Assembly (NCBI GenBank): GCA_009780585.1
Contig: WQZS01000005.1
Location: 82,285 to 146,284 of the forward strand
Origin: Defluviitaleaceae bacterium
GTDB lineage: Bacteria > Bacillota > Clostridia > Lachnospirales > WQUN01
DNA: 64,000 nucleotides
Reading direction: 5' to 3'
Part shown: positions 26,539 to 35,603 of the stretch, in pieces
Numbering within the stretch: position 1 is the first letter of the stretch
How the letters are laid out: every line of letters begins with the position of its first letter
Notes under the pieces: model-generated
Database searches by the model: none
What the model was told of the DNA's origin: nothing
Seen by the model: the letters and a program-made list of their open reading frames with translations, nothing else
Made by a program: the position numbers and the translations under genes

Positions 26539-28143
26539 ATGATATATGATTTTTACAGGACGATGTTGACCCTCCTGAGCCATTTGGCCAATTTCGTTGA
26601 CATACTTGCGGGCATCACCCCTGTAATGTACCACGGGGAACCCGTACTTTTGTATGATTTTTTCTTTATGATGACGCCGATTACAGCCGTTTTATGGGGG
26701 ATTACCGCAATCGGCATGGCACTCGCTTTGGGTTTTTCCATCCTGGTCGTTACCCAAAAAGCGGCGGATTTGAAGGTCGAAAAAACCATGGGCATGGTCC
26801 TTGGGCAAATCGCCAGGACCTTCGCCATGTTTTTAATCACCCCGATACTGATGGTCGTACTCTTGCAGCTTACGTCCGTAATCATGCGGCAAACGGACCA
26901 GTTGTTTGATATCGCCAGCAACAGCGCGGGCATAGACCACGCCATATTCGCCCTAACCGCGGCGGAAGCCGTGAAAGAGGACTCCGGGGTTATCGCCCGC
27001 TTCGCCTCCGGGGCGTTGGATTATAACAATTATTATCATGTAAGCTGGAACTTGCTCGTCGATGAAATACGCATGTGGATAGGCATACCCCTTACGGTAA
27101 GTTTAATCCTCGTATATTTTTCGATGCTGATGGTTTTCGCGCTGCGGGTGTTTAACCTTCTTTTGCTGTATGCCGTATCGCCCCTGTTCGTATCCTCGAT
27201 TGTTTTGGACGACGGGGAAAAGTATAAGCTGTGGCGCAGCGCGTTCCTTGGGAAATTATTTTTAGGATATTCGATGATCTTATCGGTAAAAGTCGTTACG
27301 TATATCCTCATCCCCTTTATAACATCCGACTTCGCGCTTGCGCCCAACCCGGGCGGGGATGTGGTGATGAAGGCCATCTTCATGTTCGGCGCGCTGTACG
27401 GCGCGTACAAGACGGCGGGTGTCATACCCAAATTGATTTCCCCCAATTTCGGCGGGGACGACGATTCAATGATGATGGGCATGACAAGCGCAATGGTAAT
27501 GAGCGCGGGTAAAAAATCCCTTTCCATGGGCATACACGCGGCGGGGGAGGTCGCCAAAGCGGGTGTAAACGCGGCGAAGTTCGTCGCCAAAATGGTGGTC
27601 AAAATCGTCATCGCCGTAGTCAAGACCATTTTCCTGGGCGATGTTTCCGCCATCGGGCGGGCCGTCCTTTCCGTTATCAAGGATACGATAAAAGCCATTG
27701 TGAACAAGATCAAGGAAATTGTTAAAAAAATCATAAAAACCATCGTGGATATTATAGATACGATAATGTCGTTGCTCTTGAAGGAATCCGGCATAGACAG
27801 CACGGGCGGCCACGATATGGGCGTATTTACCAACGACGGCGGCGAGGACGGCGAAAGCGGCGGGGAAAAGAAAAAAATCGAGGAAAGCGGCAAAGACGGT
27901 AATAAAGACGGTAATAAAGACGAAAAGGATGATGATAAGACAACCGGAAGCAATAAGGAAGGCGAAGATAAAAAAGAAACAGGCAACAAGGAAGGCAACA
28001 AAGCCAAAAAAACGGGCAACAAGGAAGGCGAAGTAATAAAAACAACCGGCAACAAAGAAAGTGGAGTAACCAAAACAACCGGCAATAAGGAAGGCACTAT
28101 AACCAACGTTACCGGCAACAAAGAAAAACAATCATCGAAATAG
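26539..28143 (+). CDS. VirB6-like T4SS membrane protein, paralogue 3 with TGNKE-repeat tail
   Basis: In 534 aa there are about six hydrophobic helices and the shared signature LLYAVSPLFVSSIVLDDGEKYKLWRSAFLGK (~210-240). A long cytoplasmic region is rich in Lys/Ile heptads (VAKMVVKIVIAVVKTIFLG; IKEIVKKIIKTIVDIIDTI), and the tail has about seven irregular copies of TGNKEG (encoded ~27950-28125). The tail is highly charged and probably disordered. It lies 8 bp after paralogue 2 and 11 bp before the VirB4 start codon. Start ATG 26539 has only a weak GGTAA site, suggesting translational coupling. Confidence 0.83.
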   Translation: MIYDFYRTMLTLLSHLANFVDILAGITPVMYHGEPVLLYDFFFMMTPITAVLWGITAIGMALALGFSILVVTQKAADLKVEKTMGMVLGQIARTFAMFLITPILMVVLLQLTSVIMRQTDQLFDIASNSAGIDHAIFALTAAEAVKEDSGVIARFASGALDYNNYYHVSWNLLVDEIRMWIGIPLTVSLILVYFSMLMVFALRVFNLLLLYAVSPLFVSSIVLDDGEKYKLWRSAFLGKLFLGYSMILSVKVVTYILIPFITSDFALAPNPGGDVVMKAIFMFGALYGAYKTAGVIPKLISPNFGGDDDSMMMGMTSAMVMSAGKKSLSMGIHAAGEVAKAGVNAAKFVAKMVVKIVIAVVKTIFLGDVSAIGRAVLSVIKDTIKAIVNKIKEIVKKIIKTIVDIIDTIMSLLLKESGIDSTGGHDMGVFTNDGGEDGESGGEKKKIEESGKDGNKDGNKDEKDDDKTTGSNKEGEDKKETGNKEGNKAKKTGNKEGEVIKTTGNKESGVTKTTGNKEGTITNVTGNKEKQSSK

Positions 28144-28154
28144 GAGGCGTGTGT

Positions 28155-30800
28155 ATGCGCATCATACCGAAACAAACCCGCGTGAGGATGGAATTCTTCA
28201 AAAGCATCGACGTACCCGACGCGATTATCGGCGTAACGGGGGTCGCGTTGATGGTGATCCTGTTTTCCTCCAACCTGACTTGGCGGTACTGGGCGATGTT
28301 GGGGGTGCTGATGTTTTACGGGGTGTTGTTCCTCAAATTCGATACGGACAGGAACTATATCACGATCCTGCACCTGTTAAAGCATTTCACCATACGACGA
28401 AGGTTTGAAAAGAACCCCGTAAAGAAAAAGAAGGGGAACACCGTGCGCGACATCACGCCCTTCACGGGTATCGCCGACGGCTTTATCGAATACGACAAGG
28501 AATATTACGCGCGGGTAATCGAAATACCTCCGGTGGAGTTCCGTTTTTACAGCGAAATGCGGCAGGACAATATGATTGACCGCGTATTGGGTTCGGTTTT
28601 CCGTTCCACAGGGGATATGATGCTCAATTTGGTCAAAATCGAACGCCCCGTCAATTATGACAGTTGCGTGGCCGCGGAGGAATTAAAGCTCCAACAGTTG
28701 GAGCAATCTTTTGGGAACGGACTTTTTAACCAAGAAGAATACGATTGCCGCGTCGCCATTATTAAGGAAAGGATAGAGGAATTCAATCGGCTCAATTTCA
28801 AGGATAAGGTATACAGGTCCTTCTTTTACCTGGTCCTGTTCGAAAAGAACAAGGACTTGCTTAAGAGCCAAATGAAAGCGGCGGTTAATAAATTGAGATC
28901 GGCGGAGCTTAACGTCCGCGAATTAAACGACACGGAGCTGTATGCTTTTTGCAAATACCAATACACCCACAAATTCGATGAGCGCGAGGCGAAGGAATTA
29001 ACGGCGGAAACCTGCATGGACTGGATACTGCCGGAAAAACAGGAACTCCTCATACGCCGGTACGTCACCGACGGCGAGGATGTTTATACCTTGCGCATCA
29101 CCGGTTATCCCACCTATGTGTACAACGCGTGGGGGCACCGCATCTTTAACATACCCGGCACGAAGGTTGTCATGAAGATGAAGCCGCTGGACCGCTTTAA
29201 GTCGGTTAAGAACATCGACCGCGGCATCGACGAGCTGCGTGAACAGCTTTCCAACACGGGTAAGGCCAGCCGCGTGCTGGAATTGCAAGAACATATACAA
29301 ACCCTCACCAACCTGCTGGCCCTGTTAAAAAACGAAACGGAAACCCTGTTTGAGGTGAACCTGTTCATCACCGTATACGAAAGGGACAGGAAGCCCGGAG
29401 AAATGACGGCCCGCAGGAAGGTGCGCCGTTTGTTGAGCGAAGAGGGCTTCCGTTGCGATGATATCTTCCTGCGGCAATTTGAAGCCTTTGTGGGTTCCGG
29501 TATTTCCGCGTACGACCCCTTGCACAAGGAAGGGCGCGGGGTCCACTCCACCAGCGCGGCGGCGGTGTTCCCCTTCGTTAACGCCGTCATCAACGACCCC
29601 AAGGGTATAAATGTGGGGACGACCGGCGGTATGCCCGTGGTCATCGACTTTTATAAGCGCGATTTGAACCACGTCAACAGCAATATGGTCGTTATCGGCA
29701 AGTCAGGCAGCGGTAAGAGCTTCGCCACCAAAACGATCCTCGCCAATTTGGCCGCCGAGGACTGCAAGGTCTTTATCCTGGACCCGGAAAACGAATATTC
29801 CGGCATCGCGAAAAAGGTCGGGGGCAAGCTGATAGACGCGGGCAACGCGACCACGGGACGCTTGAACCCCTTCCATATCGTACCCAGCGTGGACGAGGAA
29901 GACCAAGAGGAATCCGGCGGGTTCTCCAGCTTTTCCGCCCACTTGCAATTTTTGGAAGAGTTCTTCCGCCAAATCGTGCCGGATATCAAAGCCGATTCCA
30001 TGGAGTCGTTAAACATCGCCATCAACAATACCTACGCCGGTCGGAACATCGACGAGGATACAAACCTGGCTTCCCTTACCCCCTCCGATTTTCCAACATT
30101 CGACGATTTGTATGACAACCTGCTTGCGGTGTTCCAGCAAACGACCAGCGATTACGGCAAAAATAATCTGCGCAGTATTTTGACGCATATTTCCCGTTTT
30201 GCGGGCCAGGGGCGCAACGCCCGCCTTTGGAACGGGGAAGCGACCATCACCACCAAGGAAAACTTCGTCGTGTTCAACTTCCAAAGCCTGCTGGCCAACA
30301 AGAACCAAACGATCGCCAACGCGCAAATGCTCTTGATCCTTAAATGGCTGGACAACGAAATCATCAAAAACCGTGACTACAACATCAAGTACGGCGCGCA
30401 GCGCAAGATTATCGTAGTCATCGACGAGGCCCATGTATTCATCGACGCCAAGTACCCGATCGCCCTCGACTTCATGTTCCAGCTTGCCAAACGGATACGT
30501 AAATACAACGGTATGCAAATCGTCATCACGCAAAACATCAAGGACTTTGTAGGCAGCGAGGACATCGCCCGCAAATCGACGGCGATCATCAACGCGAGTC
30601 AATACTCCTTTATCTTTTCGCTTGCGCCCAACGACATGCACGACTTGTGCAAGCTCTACGAAAAGGCCGGGCAAATCAACAAATCCGAACAGGAGGAAAT
30701 CATCAACAACGCGCGCGGGCAGGCCTTCGTCGTCACGAGCCCCGCCAACCGTACCCGCGTGAACATCGTCGCTTCCGAAGAATTGCAACAACTATTTTAA
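28155..30800 (+). CDS. VirB4-type T4SS ATPase with fused N-terminal VirB3/PrgI-like membrane segment
   Basis: This is the motor ATPase of type IV secretion. Residues ~20-70 form two membrane helices (IIGVTGVALMVILF; WAMLGVLMFYGVLFLKF), resembling VirB3/PrgI. The VirB4 N-terminal domain follows, then Walker A (MVVIGKSGSGKSFATK, ~510-525), the conserved ILDPENEYSGIAKKVGG, Walker B (IIVVIDEAHVFIDAKYP, ~750) and QIVITQNIKDFVGSE. The protein has 881 aa, normal for a VirB3-VirB4 fusion. ATG 28155 is chosen because GGAGG (28143-28147) lies 7 nt upstream; a GTG 6 nt earlier is too close. Confidence 0.93.
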   Translation: MRIIPKQTRVRMEFFKSIDVPDAIIGVTGVALMVILFSSNLTWRYWAMLGVLMFYGVLFLKFDTDRNYITILHLLKHFTIRRRFEKNPVKKKKGNTVRDITPFTGIADGFIEYDKEYYARVIEIPPVEFRFYSEMRQDNMIDRVLGSVFRSTGDMMLNLVKIERPVNYDSCVAAEELKLQQLEQSFGNGLFNQEEYDCRVAIIKERIEEFNRLNFKDKVYRSFFYLVLFEKNKDLLKSQMKAAVNKLRSAELNVRELNDTELYAFCKYQYTHKFDEREAKELTAETCMDWILPEKQELLIRRYVTDGEDVYTLRITGYPTYVYNAWGHRIFNIPGTKVVMKMKPLDRFKSVKNIDRGIDELREQLSNTGKASRVLELQEHIQTLTNLLALLKNETETLFEVNLFITVYERDRKPGEMTARRKVRRLLSEEGFRCDDIFLRQFEAFVGSGISAYDPLHKEGRGVHSTSAAAVFPFVNAVINDPKGINVGTTGGMPVVIDFYKRDLNHVNSNMVVIGKSGSGKSFATKTILANLAAEDCKVFILDPENEYSGIAKKVGGKLIDAGNATTGRLNPFHIVPSVDEEDQEESGGFSSFSAHLQFLEEFFRQIVPDIKADSMESLNIAINNTYAGRNIDEDTNLASLTPSDFPTFDDLYDNLLAVFQQTTSDYGKNNLRSILTHISRFAGQGRNARLWNGEATITTKENFVVFNFQSLLANKNQTIANAQMLLILKWLDNEIIKNRDYNIKYGAQRKIIVVIDEAHVFIDAKYPIALDFMFQLAKRIRKYNGMQIVITQNIKDFVGSEDIARKSTAIINASQYSFIFSLAPNDMHDLCKLYEKAGQINKSEQEEIINNARGQAFVVTSPANRTRVNIVASEELQQLF

Positions 30801-30823
30801 ATAATAAACAAGGAGGAATTATT

Positions 30824-31123
30824 ATGGAAATCACTATGTTAATGACCGGAGAAAATACGGAGCTGGTTATCACGGGACGGATGGACACCATCACCTCAAG
30901 CAAGCTGCTGCCCTTTTTAACGGAGGCCATCCAATCGTCCGAAACGGTCACGTTAAATTTCGCCGAGGTTAAGTATGTATCGTCGGCGGGGTTGCGGGTG
31001 CTATTGCAAGGGCAAAAGATCGCGCAAAGCGCATCCAAAAGTTTGAAACTGGAAAACGTTTCGCCCGATGTGATGGAGATTTTTGAAGTAACCGGCTTTT
31101 CCGCAATATTGACGATTGTCTGA
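30824..31123 (+). CDS. STAS-domain anti-anti-sigma factor
   Basis: The 99-aa single-domain protein is of the SpoIIAA/RsbV type. These bind and inhibit an anti-sigma kinase when unphosphorylated. The phosphoacceptor region is VKYVSSAGLRVLLQGQ (Ser near residue 58), and the end (VSPDVMEIFEVTGFSAIL) is typical. AAGGAGG lies 8 nt before ATG 30824. It directly follows virB4 and resembles the STAS gene at 41197. Together with the phosphatase at 33269 and kinase at 42081 it forms a partner-switching set inside the locus. Confidence 0.92.
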   Translation: MEITMLMTGENTELVITGRMDTITSSKLLPFLTEAIQSSETVTLNFAEVKYVSSAGLRVLLQGQKIAQSASKSLKLENVSPDVMEIFEVTGFSAILTIV

Positions 31124-31153
31124 TGGATCGTTGTATAAAAGGGGCGGCGGTTT

Positions 31154-31642
31154 ATGTATCTGTATAGCAACAAAACGGACGGTAACGGAAAATGGTTAGC
31201 GGTAATCATGCTGCTGGCGGCGAACTTAATCGTGACCGCGGTGATTATTGTCTATATGTTGATCCCTTCCGGCGGCGGTTCAAACGGCATCCTCGCGTTC
31301 GAATCCGCCGAGTACGGCCAGTATGTCCTCTATATCGGGCTTAATGACAGACACACCTACGAGCAAATCATCCCAACCGACGAAGCCGTGGAAATCGTGA
31401 ATAATATCTTCGCCAAACACGTTGGCGGCTGGACGATGCACCACGCAAGGGGCGGTTGGGTGGACGAAACCGATACGCTGACGCAGGAGAACTCCCTCGT
31501 ATACACCGTTGCCTACGCAAACGAAGTGGCCGTAATCGCCATTATGGATGAAGTCTTGGTCGCATTGAACCAAAACTCGATATTGATCGAAAGGCGGGAT
31601 ATTTCAAGCGTATTTTACAGGGGGGAGGTACGGAATGAATGA
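31154..31642 (+). CDS. Membrane-anchored DUF3574-like protein, 162 aa
   Basis: One N-terminal transmembrane helix (residues ~15-37, VIMLLAANLIVTAVIIVYML) is followed by an external domain with YVLYIGLNDRHTYEQIIPTDEAVEIVNNI... GGWTMHHARGGWVDETDTLTQENSLVYTVAYAN. This resembles the ferredoxin-like DUF3574 pattern (strand-helix, GGWT...GGW, then a late strand). Function is unknown. It overlaps the next gene by 4 nt. AAGGGG is upstream of the ATG. Confidence 0.65.
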   Translation: MYLYSNKTDGNGKWLAVIMLLAANLIVTAVIIVYMLIPSGGGSNGILAFESAEYGQYVLYIGLNDRHTYEQIIPTDEAVEIVNNIFAKHVGGWTMHHARGGWVDETDTLTQENSLVYTVAYANEVAVIAIMDEVLVALNQNSILIERRDISSVFYRGEVRNE

Positions 31643-32556
31643 CGAAAACCGAAAATAACATCCTGTTGTTTTCCATCACCCTTTGCTGGGCGGCGTCGTA
31701 CATATTCATCAAGAGCCTGCCCCCCGACCTGTCTTCATTCGCCTACCTAACCCTCACTACGGGTATCGCCGCCGTTATCTTGGTCGTCGTCTTTTGGCGG
31801 CGGCTTAAGGAAGTGAAAGTAAGCACCGTAAAACGTTCCCTCCTTTTATCCGCGCTGTTAACGGTGAGCTTGCTTGTGGAAAGGCAGGGTATCATGCTGT
31901 TGCCCGCTTCCAACGCGAGCTTCCTGGCGGCGCTTACGATCTTAATCGTACCGCTTATCCTGTTGCTGCTCCGCAGGAAGCCGACAAGGGATAATATAAT
32001 AGGAGCGCTTATTATTGTATTGGGCTTGTGCTTGACAAGCCGTTTTTCTCTGCCCGCGTTTATGAATCTCGGCTCCCTCTTTATGTTCCTCGGCTGCGTT
32101 GCGGGTGCTTTCTATATCATTTCGGCGGACCGCTTTACAAAACGCGAAAGCCCGCTGTTAATCGGCGTCGTCCAAATGGTCATTACCGCGTTAATCGGGT
32201 TTATCATGTGGACGGTTGAAGAACCGACCACGTTTTTTAGTGTCGATTACACGCGGGAATTATTGTCCTCTATTTTTATATTAGCTTTTTTTACGAAAGC
32301 GTACGCATACATTGTCTTAATGTTTTCACAAAAATACGCCGACCCCATGCGGGTGACCATTATCGCTTCCACCGAGCCGGTCGTTACGCTAACCCTTGCG
32401 GTACTCATACCGGCGGCATACGGCGCGGGTGAGGCGTTTAGCATCTATTCCCTGATAGGCGCGGTAACCATTGCCTGCGGCGCGGTAGTAGCGGGCAGCA
32501 ATTTATTTATAAGAAAAACGAAACCCGCGAAGGGGGCGGGTGTATATGCTGATTAA
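31639..32556 (+). CDS. EamA/DMT-superfamily transporter
   Basis: The 305-aa protein has ten hydrophobic helices in two five-helix EamA repeats, beginning NILLFSITLCWAASYIFIKSLPPDLSSF, the usual start of the family, and ending in a short basic tail. DMT transporters export metabolites or drugs. It is coupled by overlap to the upstream gene and slightly overlaps the downstream membrane gene. Within a peptide-secretion locus it might export a small molecule, but the substrate cannot be read from sequence. Confidence 0.85.
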   Translation: MTKTENNILLFSITLCWAASYIFIKSLPPDLSSFAYLTLTTGIAAVILVVVFWRRLKEVKVSTVKRSLLLSALLTVSLLVERQGIMLLPASNASFLAALTILIVPLILLLLRRKPTRDNIIGALIIVLGLCLTSRFSLPAFMNLGSLFMFLGCVAGAFYIISADRFTKRESPLLIGVVQMVITALIGFIMWTVEEPTTFFSVDYTRELLSSIFILAFFTKAYAYIVLMFSQKYADPMRVTIIASTEPVVTLTLAVLIPAAYGAGEAFSIYSLIGAVTIACGAVVAGSNLFIRKTKPAKGAGVYAD

Positions 32557-33253
32557 TACAAAAAAGCAATTCTTCGTAACCTTTGCCGCGTTTTTTGTGT
32601 TGGGTGCCGCGTTTAAGGTAATGGTGCTTGTGGAGGGCTTTACCGAGGTACGCCCGGTCAACGCGATCCCCCCGGTGGCGGGGTTGGCGTTCGGCCCTAT
32701 CGGCGGGCTGGCTTGCGGGCTTGGTAACCTCTTTGCGGATTTATTCGGGAGTTTTGGCCCGACTTCGGTTTTGGGTGTGATCGCCAATTTTATCGCGGCT
32801 TTTTTACCGTACCGTTTGTGGCATTTGTTTTCAAACGAACCCCCCAATGTACATAAACATAAAAATATCATGCTTTATTTAGCGGTTTGTTTAGTGAGCG
32901 CGTTTACCGTGGCATGGTTTTTATCATTCGGATTATATACGTTCTTCGGTTTTTGGATTGCGGAAATATACGTTTACGTGTTTTTCAACAATTTCGGGTT
33001 TTCCGTCATATTCGGTTTACCGCTTTTGATCATTTTAACTTCGGATTCGATTGCCTTGCAATTCCGCAAACCCATGAAAAATATCGTGTTCGCCAAACTT
33101 AACATGAAGAAACCGGTTTGCGCCGTTTATTTGCTGCTGATGGTTGTTATATTCACTTGCGTGTTCTTCTTGAATATGAACCCCGGGGATATGCCGTGGC
33201 TCCATGCTTTGTCGGCGTTGTCGTTTGCGGGATTGTTGTGCCTGTTAATATGA
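32546..33253 (+). CDS. Six-helix integral membrane protein, stand-alone form of the sensor domain of the next gene
   Basis: The 235-aa polytopic protein has the segment EVRPVNAIPPVAGLAFGPIGGLACGLGNLFADLFGS. This matches EMRPASALPPALGLLFGIPGALGCAVGNLIADIVSG in the N-terminus of the following phosphatase. The pattern (conserved Arg-Pro, then PP.xGl.fG..G.lgc..gNl.aD) resembles S components of ECF-type vitamin transporters, but no ECF ATPase or T component is nearby. It may sense or bind a small molecule together with the phosphatase. ATG 32546 is chosen over the GTG two codons earlier. Confidence 0.7.
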   Translation: MLINTKKQFFVTFAAFFVLGAAFKVMVLVEGFTEVRPVNAIPPVAGLAFGPIGGLACGLGNLFADLFGSFGPTSVLGVIANFIAAFLPYRLWHLFSNEPPNVHKHKNIMLYLAVCLVSAFTVAWFLSFGLYTFFGFWIAEIYVYVFFNNFGFSVIFGLPLLIILTSDSIALQFRKPMKNIVFAKLNMKKPVCAVYLLLMVVIFTCVFFLNMNPGDMPWLHALSALSFAGLLCLLI

Positions 33254-33268
33254 AGGGAATGATTGCAA

Positions 33269-34972
33269 ATGGTTAAGCAACTCAAGACTACGGTTATTAC
33301 GGCAATCGTGTTTTTTGCCGTAACCATGCCCTTCCGTGAATTTTTCAGCGTGCTGGTAGTGTCGGAAATGCGCCCGGCAAGCGCGTTGCCGCCCGCGTTG
33401 GGGTTGCTGTTCGGTATACCCGGCGCGTTGGGGTGTGCCGTGGGGAATCTCATCGCGGACATCGTTTCCGGTTATGACCTTATGATTTGCCTGATCGGAT
33501 TCCCCGCGCAATTCCTCTACGGCATCCTGCCGTTTATCTTATGGAAATTTATTAACCGCTTCGACGCGGACCCGGCGGCCATACGGCTAAACAACGTCGA
33601 AAACGTGATGCGCTACATTATGATTATATTGTTCAACTCCTTAACCATGGCGGGCATACTCGGCGTAATCATGCAAGGCTTCGGCATCAGCCCCCTCCTG
33701 TCCACCGGCACGCTTATGGTGTTCTTTAATAATTTCGTGTTCAGCATGGTGTTGGGTATACCCATCATAATCTTTGTATCCATACAAAAAGCAAAGAACG
33801 TCAACCTTTCACTTAATGAACGGCTGGTACTGATTTTAATAATGATCAGCGTAATCAAAGCGGGGCTTATAGGGGTGTTTGCCTATACGGAGCTTTACCG
33901 CGTGATATACGACCCGCTGGCGATGTGGAACCGCATTTACCTGCATGTAGCCGCGAGCCTGTCCATTTCCTATTTGATTACGATCGTAATCCTGCGCTGG
34001 GCGGAAAAGAACGTAACCATCCCCATCGAATCCATCGCGGGCATCGTAAGGCATTACATCAACGACGAAACCGGACGGGCGGACAGCGGATCCGTCGCCG
34101 CCGAGTGTGAAAGGTTCATCAACATCCGCAACGAAACGGGTGTATTGGCCGGGGCTTTCCGCACGATGGTATTAGATTTGGAAACGTATATACACAACCT
34201 TACAAGGGTCACGGCCGAAAAGGAGCGCATCGGCGCGGAGCTTGACGTGGCGACCAAGATACAGGCGAGTATGCTGCCTTGTATATTCCCAGCGTTCCCC
34301 GACCGCCGCGAATTTGATTTGTACGCGAGTATGCAACCCGCGAAGGAAGTCGGCGGCGACTTCTACGACTTTTTCCTGACGGACGAAAATACGCTGGCCG
34401 TGGTGATGGCGGACGTATCGGGCAAGGGGGTACCCGCCGCGCTGTTTATGGTGATCGCCAAAACATTGATTAAGAACAACGCCCAGGAAGGTAAATCCCC
34501 CGCCGAGGTTTTTACGGCGGTTAACGATATGCTTTGCGAAAACAATGACGCGGATATGTTTGTCACAGCGTTTATGGGGTATTTGGATATACCGAGCGGA
34601 CGTTTTACATGTGTTAACGCAGGGCACAATCATCCGCTTATAAAAAAAGCGGACGGTGACTTCGAATTCCTAAAAATAAAACCCGCTTTCGTCCTTGCGG
34701 GGTTGGACGGCGTCAAATATACGCAGCATGAAATTTTCCTCAACCCCGGCGATATGGTTTGCCTGTACACCGACGGCGTCACCGAAGCCGAAAACCCGGA
34801 ACAAGAATTGTTTTCGGACCCGTTGTTGATTGAAAAAGCGAATTTTTATAAGGATTTGTCCGTAAGTGACTTCATCGTCAAAATCAAAGAAGAAGTAAAA
34901 ACCTTCGCAAACGGCGCGGAGCAAGCCGACGATATCACCATGTTGGCATTAAAAATAACGGGAGGTAAGTGA
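33269..34972 (+). CDS. Membrane-sensor SpoIIE/RsbU-type PP2C phosphatase
   Basis: Residues 1 to ~250 are a polytopic membrane domain homologous to the preceding gene product. A linker/coiled coil follows (EKERIGAELDVATKIQASMLP). Residues ~330-567 form a PP2C-like SpoIIE domain with metal-binding motifs GGDFYDFF, ADVSGKGVPAALFM, YTDGVTEAEN and ADDITMLAL. Family role: dephosphorylates a STAS anti-anti-sigma factor in response to a signal, freeing sigma. The STAS proteins at 30824 and 41197 are the obvious targets. GAAGGGA precedes ATG 33269; TTG 33263 is the alternative. Confidence 0.9.
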   Translation: MVKQLKTTVITAIVFFAVTMPFREFFSVLVVSEMRPASALPPALGLLFGIPGALGCAVGNLIADIVSGYDLMICLIGFPAQFLYGILPFILWKFINRFDADPAAIRLNNVENVMRYIMIILFNSLTMAGILGVIMQGFGISPLLSTGTLMVFFNNFVFSMVLGIPIIIFVSIQKAKNVNLSLNERLVLILIMISVIKAGLIGVFAYTELYRVIYDPLAMWNRIYLHVAASLSISYLITIVILRWAEKNVTIPIESIAGIVRHYINDETGRADSGSVAAECERFINIRNETGVLAGAFRTMVLDLETYIHNLTRVTAEKERIGAELDVATKIQASMLPCIFPAFPDRREFDLYASMQPAKEVGGDFYDFFLTDENTLAVVMADVSGKGVPAALFMVIAKTLIKNNAQEGKSPAEVFTAVNDMLCENNDADMFVTAFMGYLDIPSGRFTCVNAGHNHPLIKKADGDFEFLKIKPAFVLAGLDGVKYTQHEIFLNPGDMVCLYTDGVTEAENPEQELFSDPLLIEKANFYKDLSVSDFIVKIKEEVKTFANGAEQADDITMLALKITGGK

Positions 34973-34973
34973 G

Positions 34974-35552
34974 TTGGAAAACAAGATTTTCAGAAAGAGC
35001 GCGTTGGAACGGATTTCATCGCCGGAGCAACTCAACGAGTACATGAAGGTAGCGGGGCCCGGCTTGTGGTGCATTATGGCGGGGCTGGCGGTAACGTTCG
35101 CCGCTTTTATCGTGTGGGGGCTGTTGGGTTCGATACCCGAAACGGTTGATATCTCCGGCACGGCCCTTGTCCGCGGTAACGGGCCGATGGCGGTCTACAG
35201 CTTCCTGCCCATAGACGAATCGCGCGCGCTGTCCGAGGGGATGAGTGTCCGCGTTTCACCGAATTTCGCGCCGCGCGAACAGTACGGATATATATTCGGG
35301 ACCATCCGAAGCATAAGCCGTTCCCCCGTCACGGCGGAAACGCTCCGCAGCCAATTCGGCAATGACGTTGAACTGCTTTCGCTGCCTTCGGGCAATTTGG
35401 TCGAAGTCGTCATCGAATTTGAAACGGCGGCGGACGGCAGGCCCAGGTGGTCAAGGTCAAGAGGCGCGGGTATAGAGGTGATCGTCGGTTCGACCTGTAC
35501 GATGACCGTCATTACCCAAGAACGCAGGCCAATTGATTTGATGTTCAGGTAA
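34974..35552 (+). CDS. HlyD-like accessory protein of an NHLM-type peptide exporter
   Basis: TTG 34974 is the start (GGAGGT at 34962-34967; the product begins MENKIFRKSALERISSPEQLNEYMKV). One transmembrane helix (residues ~40-62) precedes an outer domain with a short lipoyl/beta-barrel region (ETVDISGTALVRGNG...LSEGMSVRVSP). At 192 aa it is short for an HlyD protein but matches the NHLM bacteriocin-system secretion proteins that bridge the ABC exporter to the envelope. It lies immediately upstream of the two ABC genes. Confidence 0.85.
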   Translation: MENKIFRKSALERISSPEQLNEYMKVAGPGLWCIMAGLAVTFAAFIVWGLLGSIPETVDISGTALVRGNGPMAVYSFLPIDESRALSEGMSVRVSPNFAPREQYGYIFGTIRSISRSPVTAETLRSQFGNDVELLSLPSGNLVEVVIEFETAADGRPRWSRSRGAGIEVIVGSTCTMTVITQERRPIDLMFR

Positions 35553-35603
35553 TGCGGACCCCGGGGGTTTTCATCGGGATTCGTACAAAGGGAGGTTTAA
35601 TCA

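Noticed and set aside
27036..28373. 445-codon minus-strand open frame
   Set aside because: It is antisense to the third VirB6-like gene; its LLPVVL repeats mirror the TGNKEG repeat DNA.
17517..30800. Ordinary integrative conjugative element
   Set aside because: No relaxase, integrase, excisionase or replication gene in 64 kb; kept only as an alternative because the edges are not visible.
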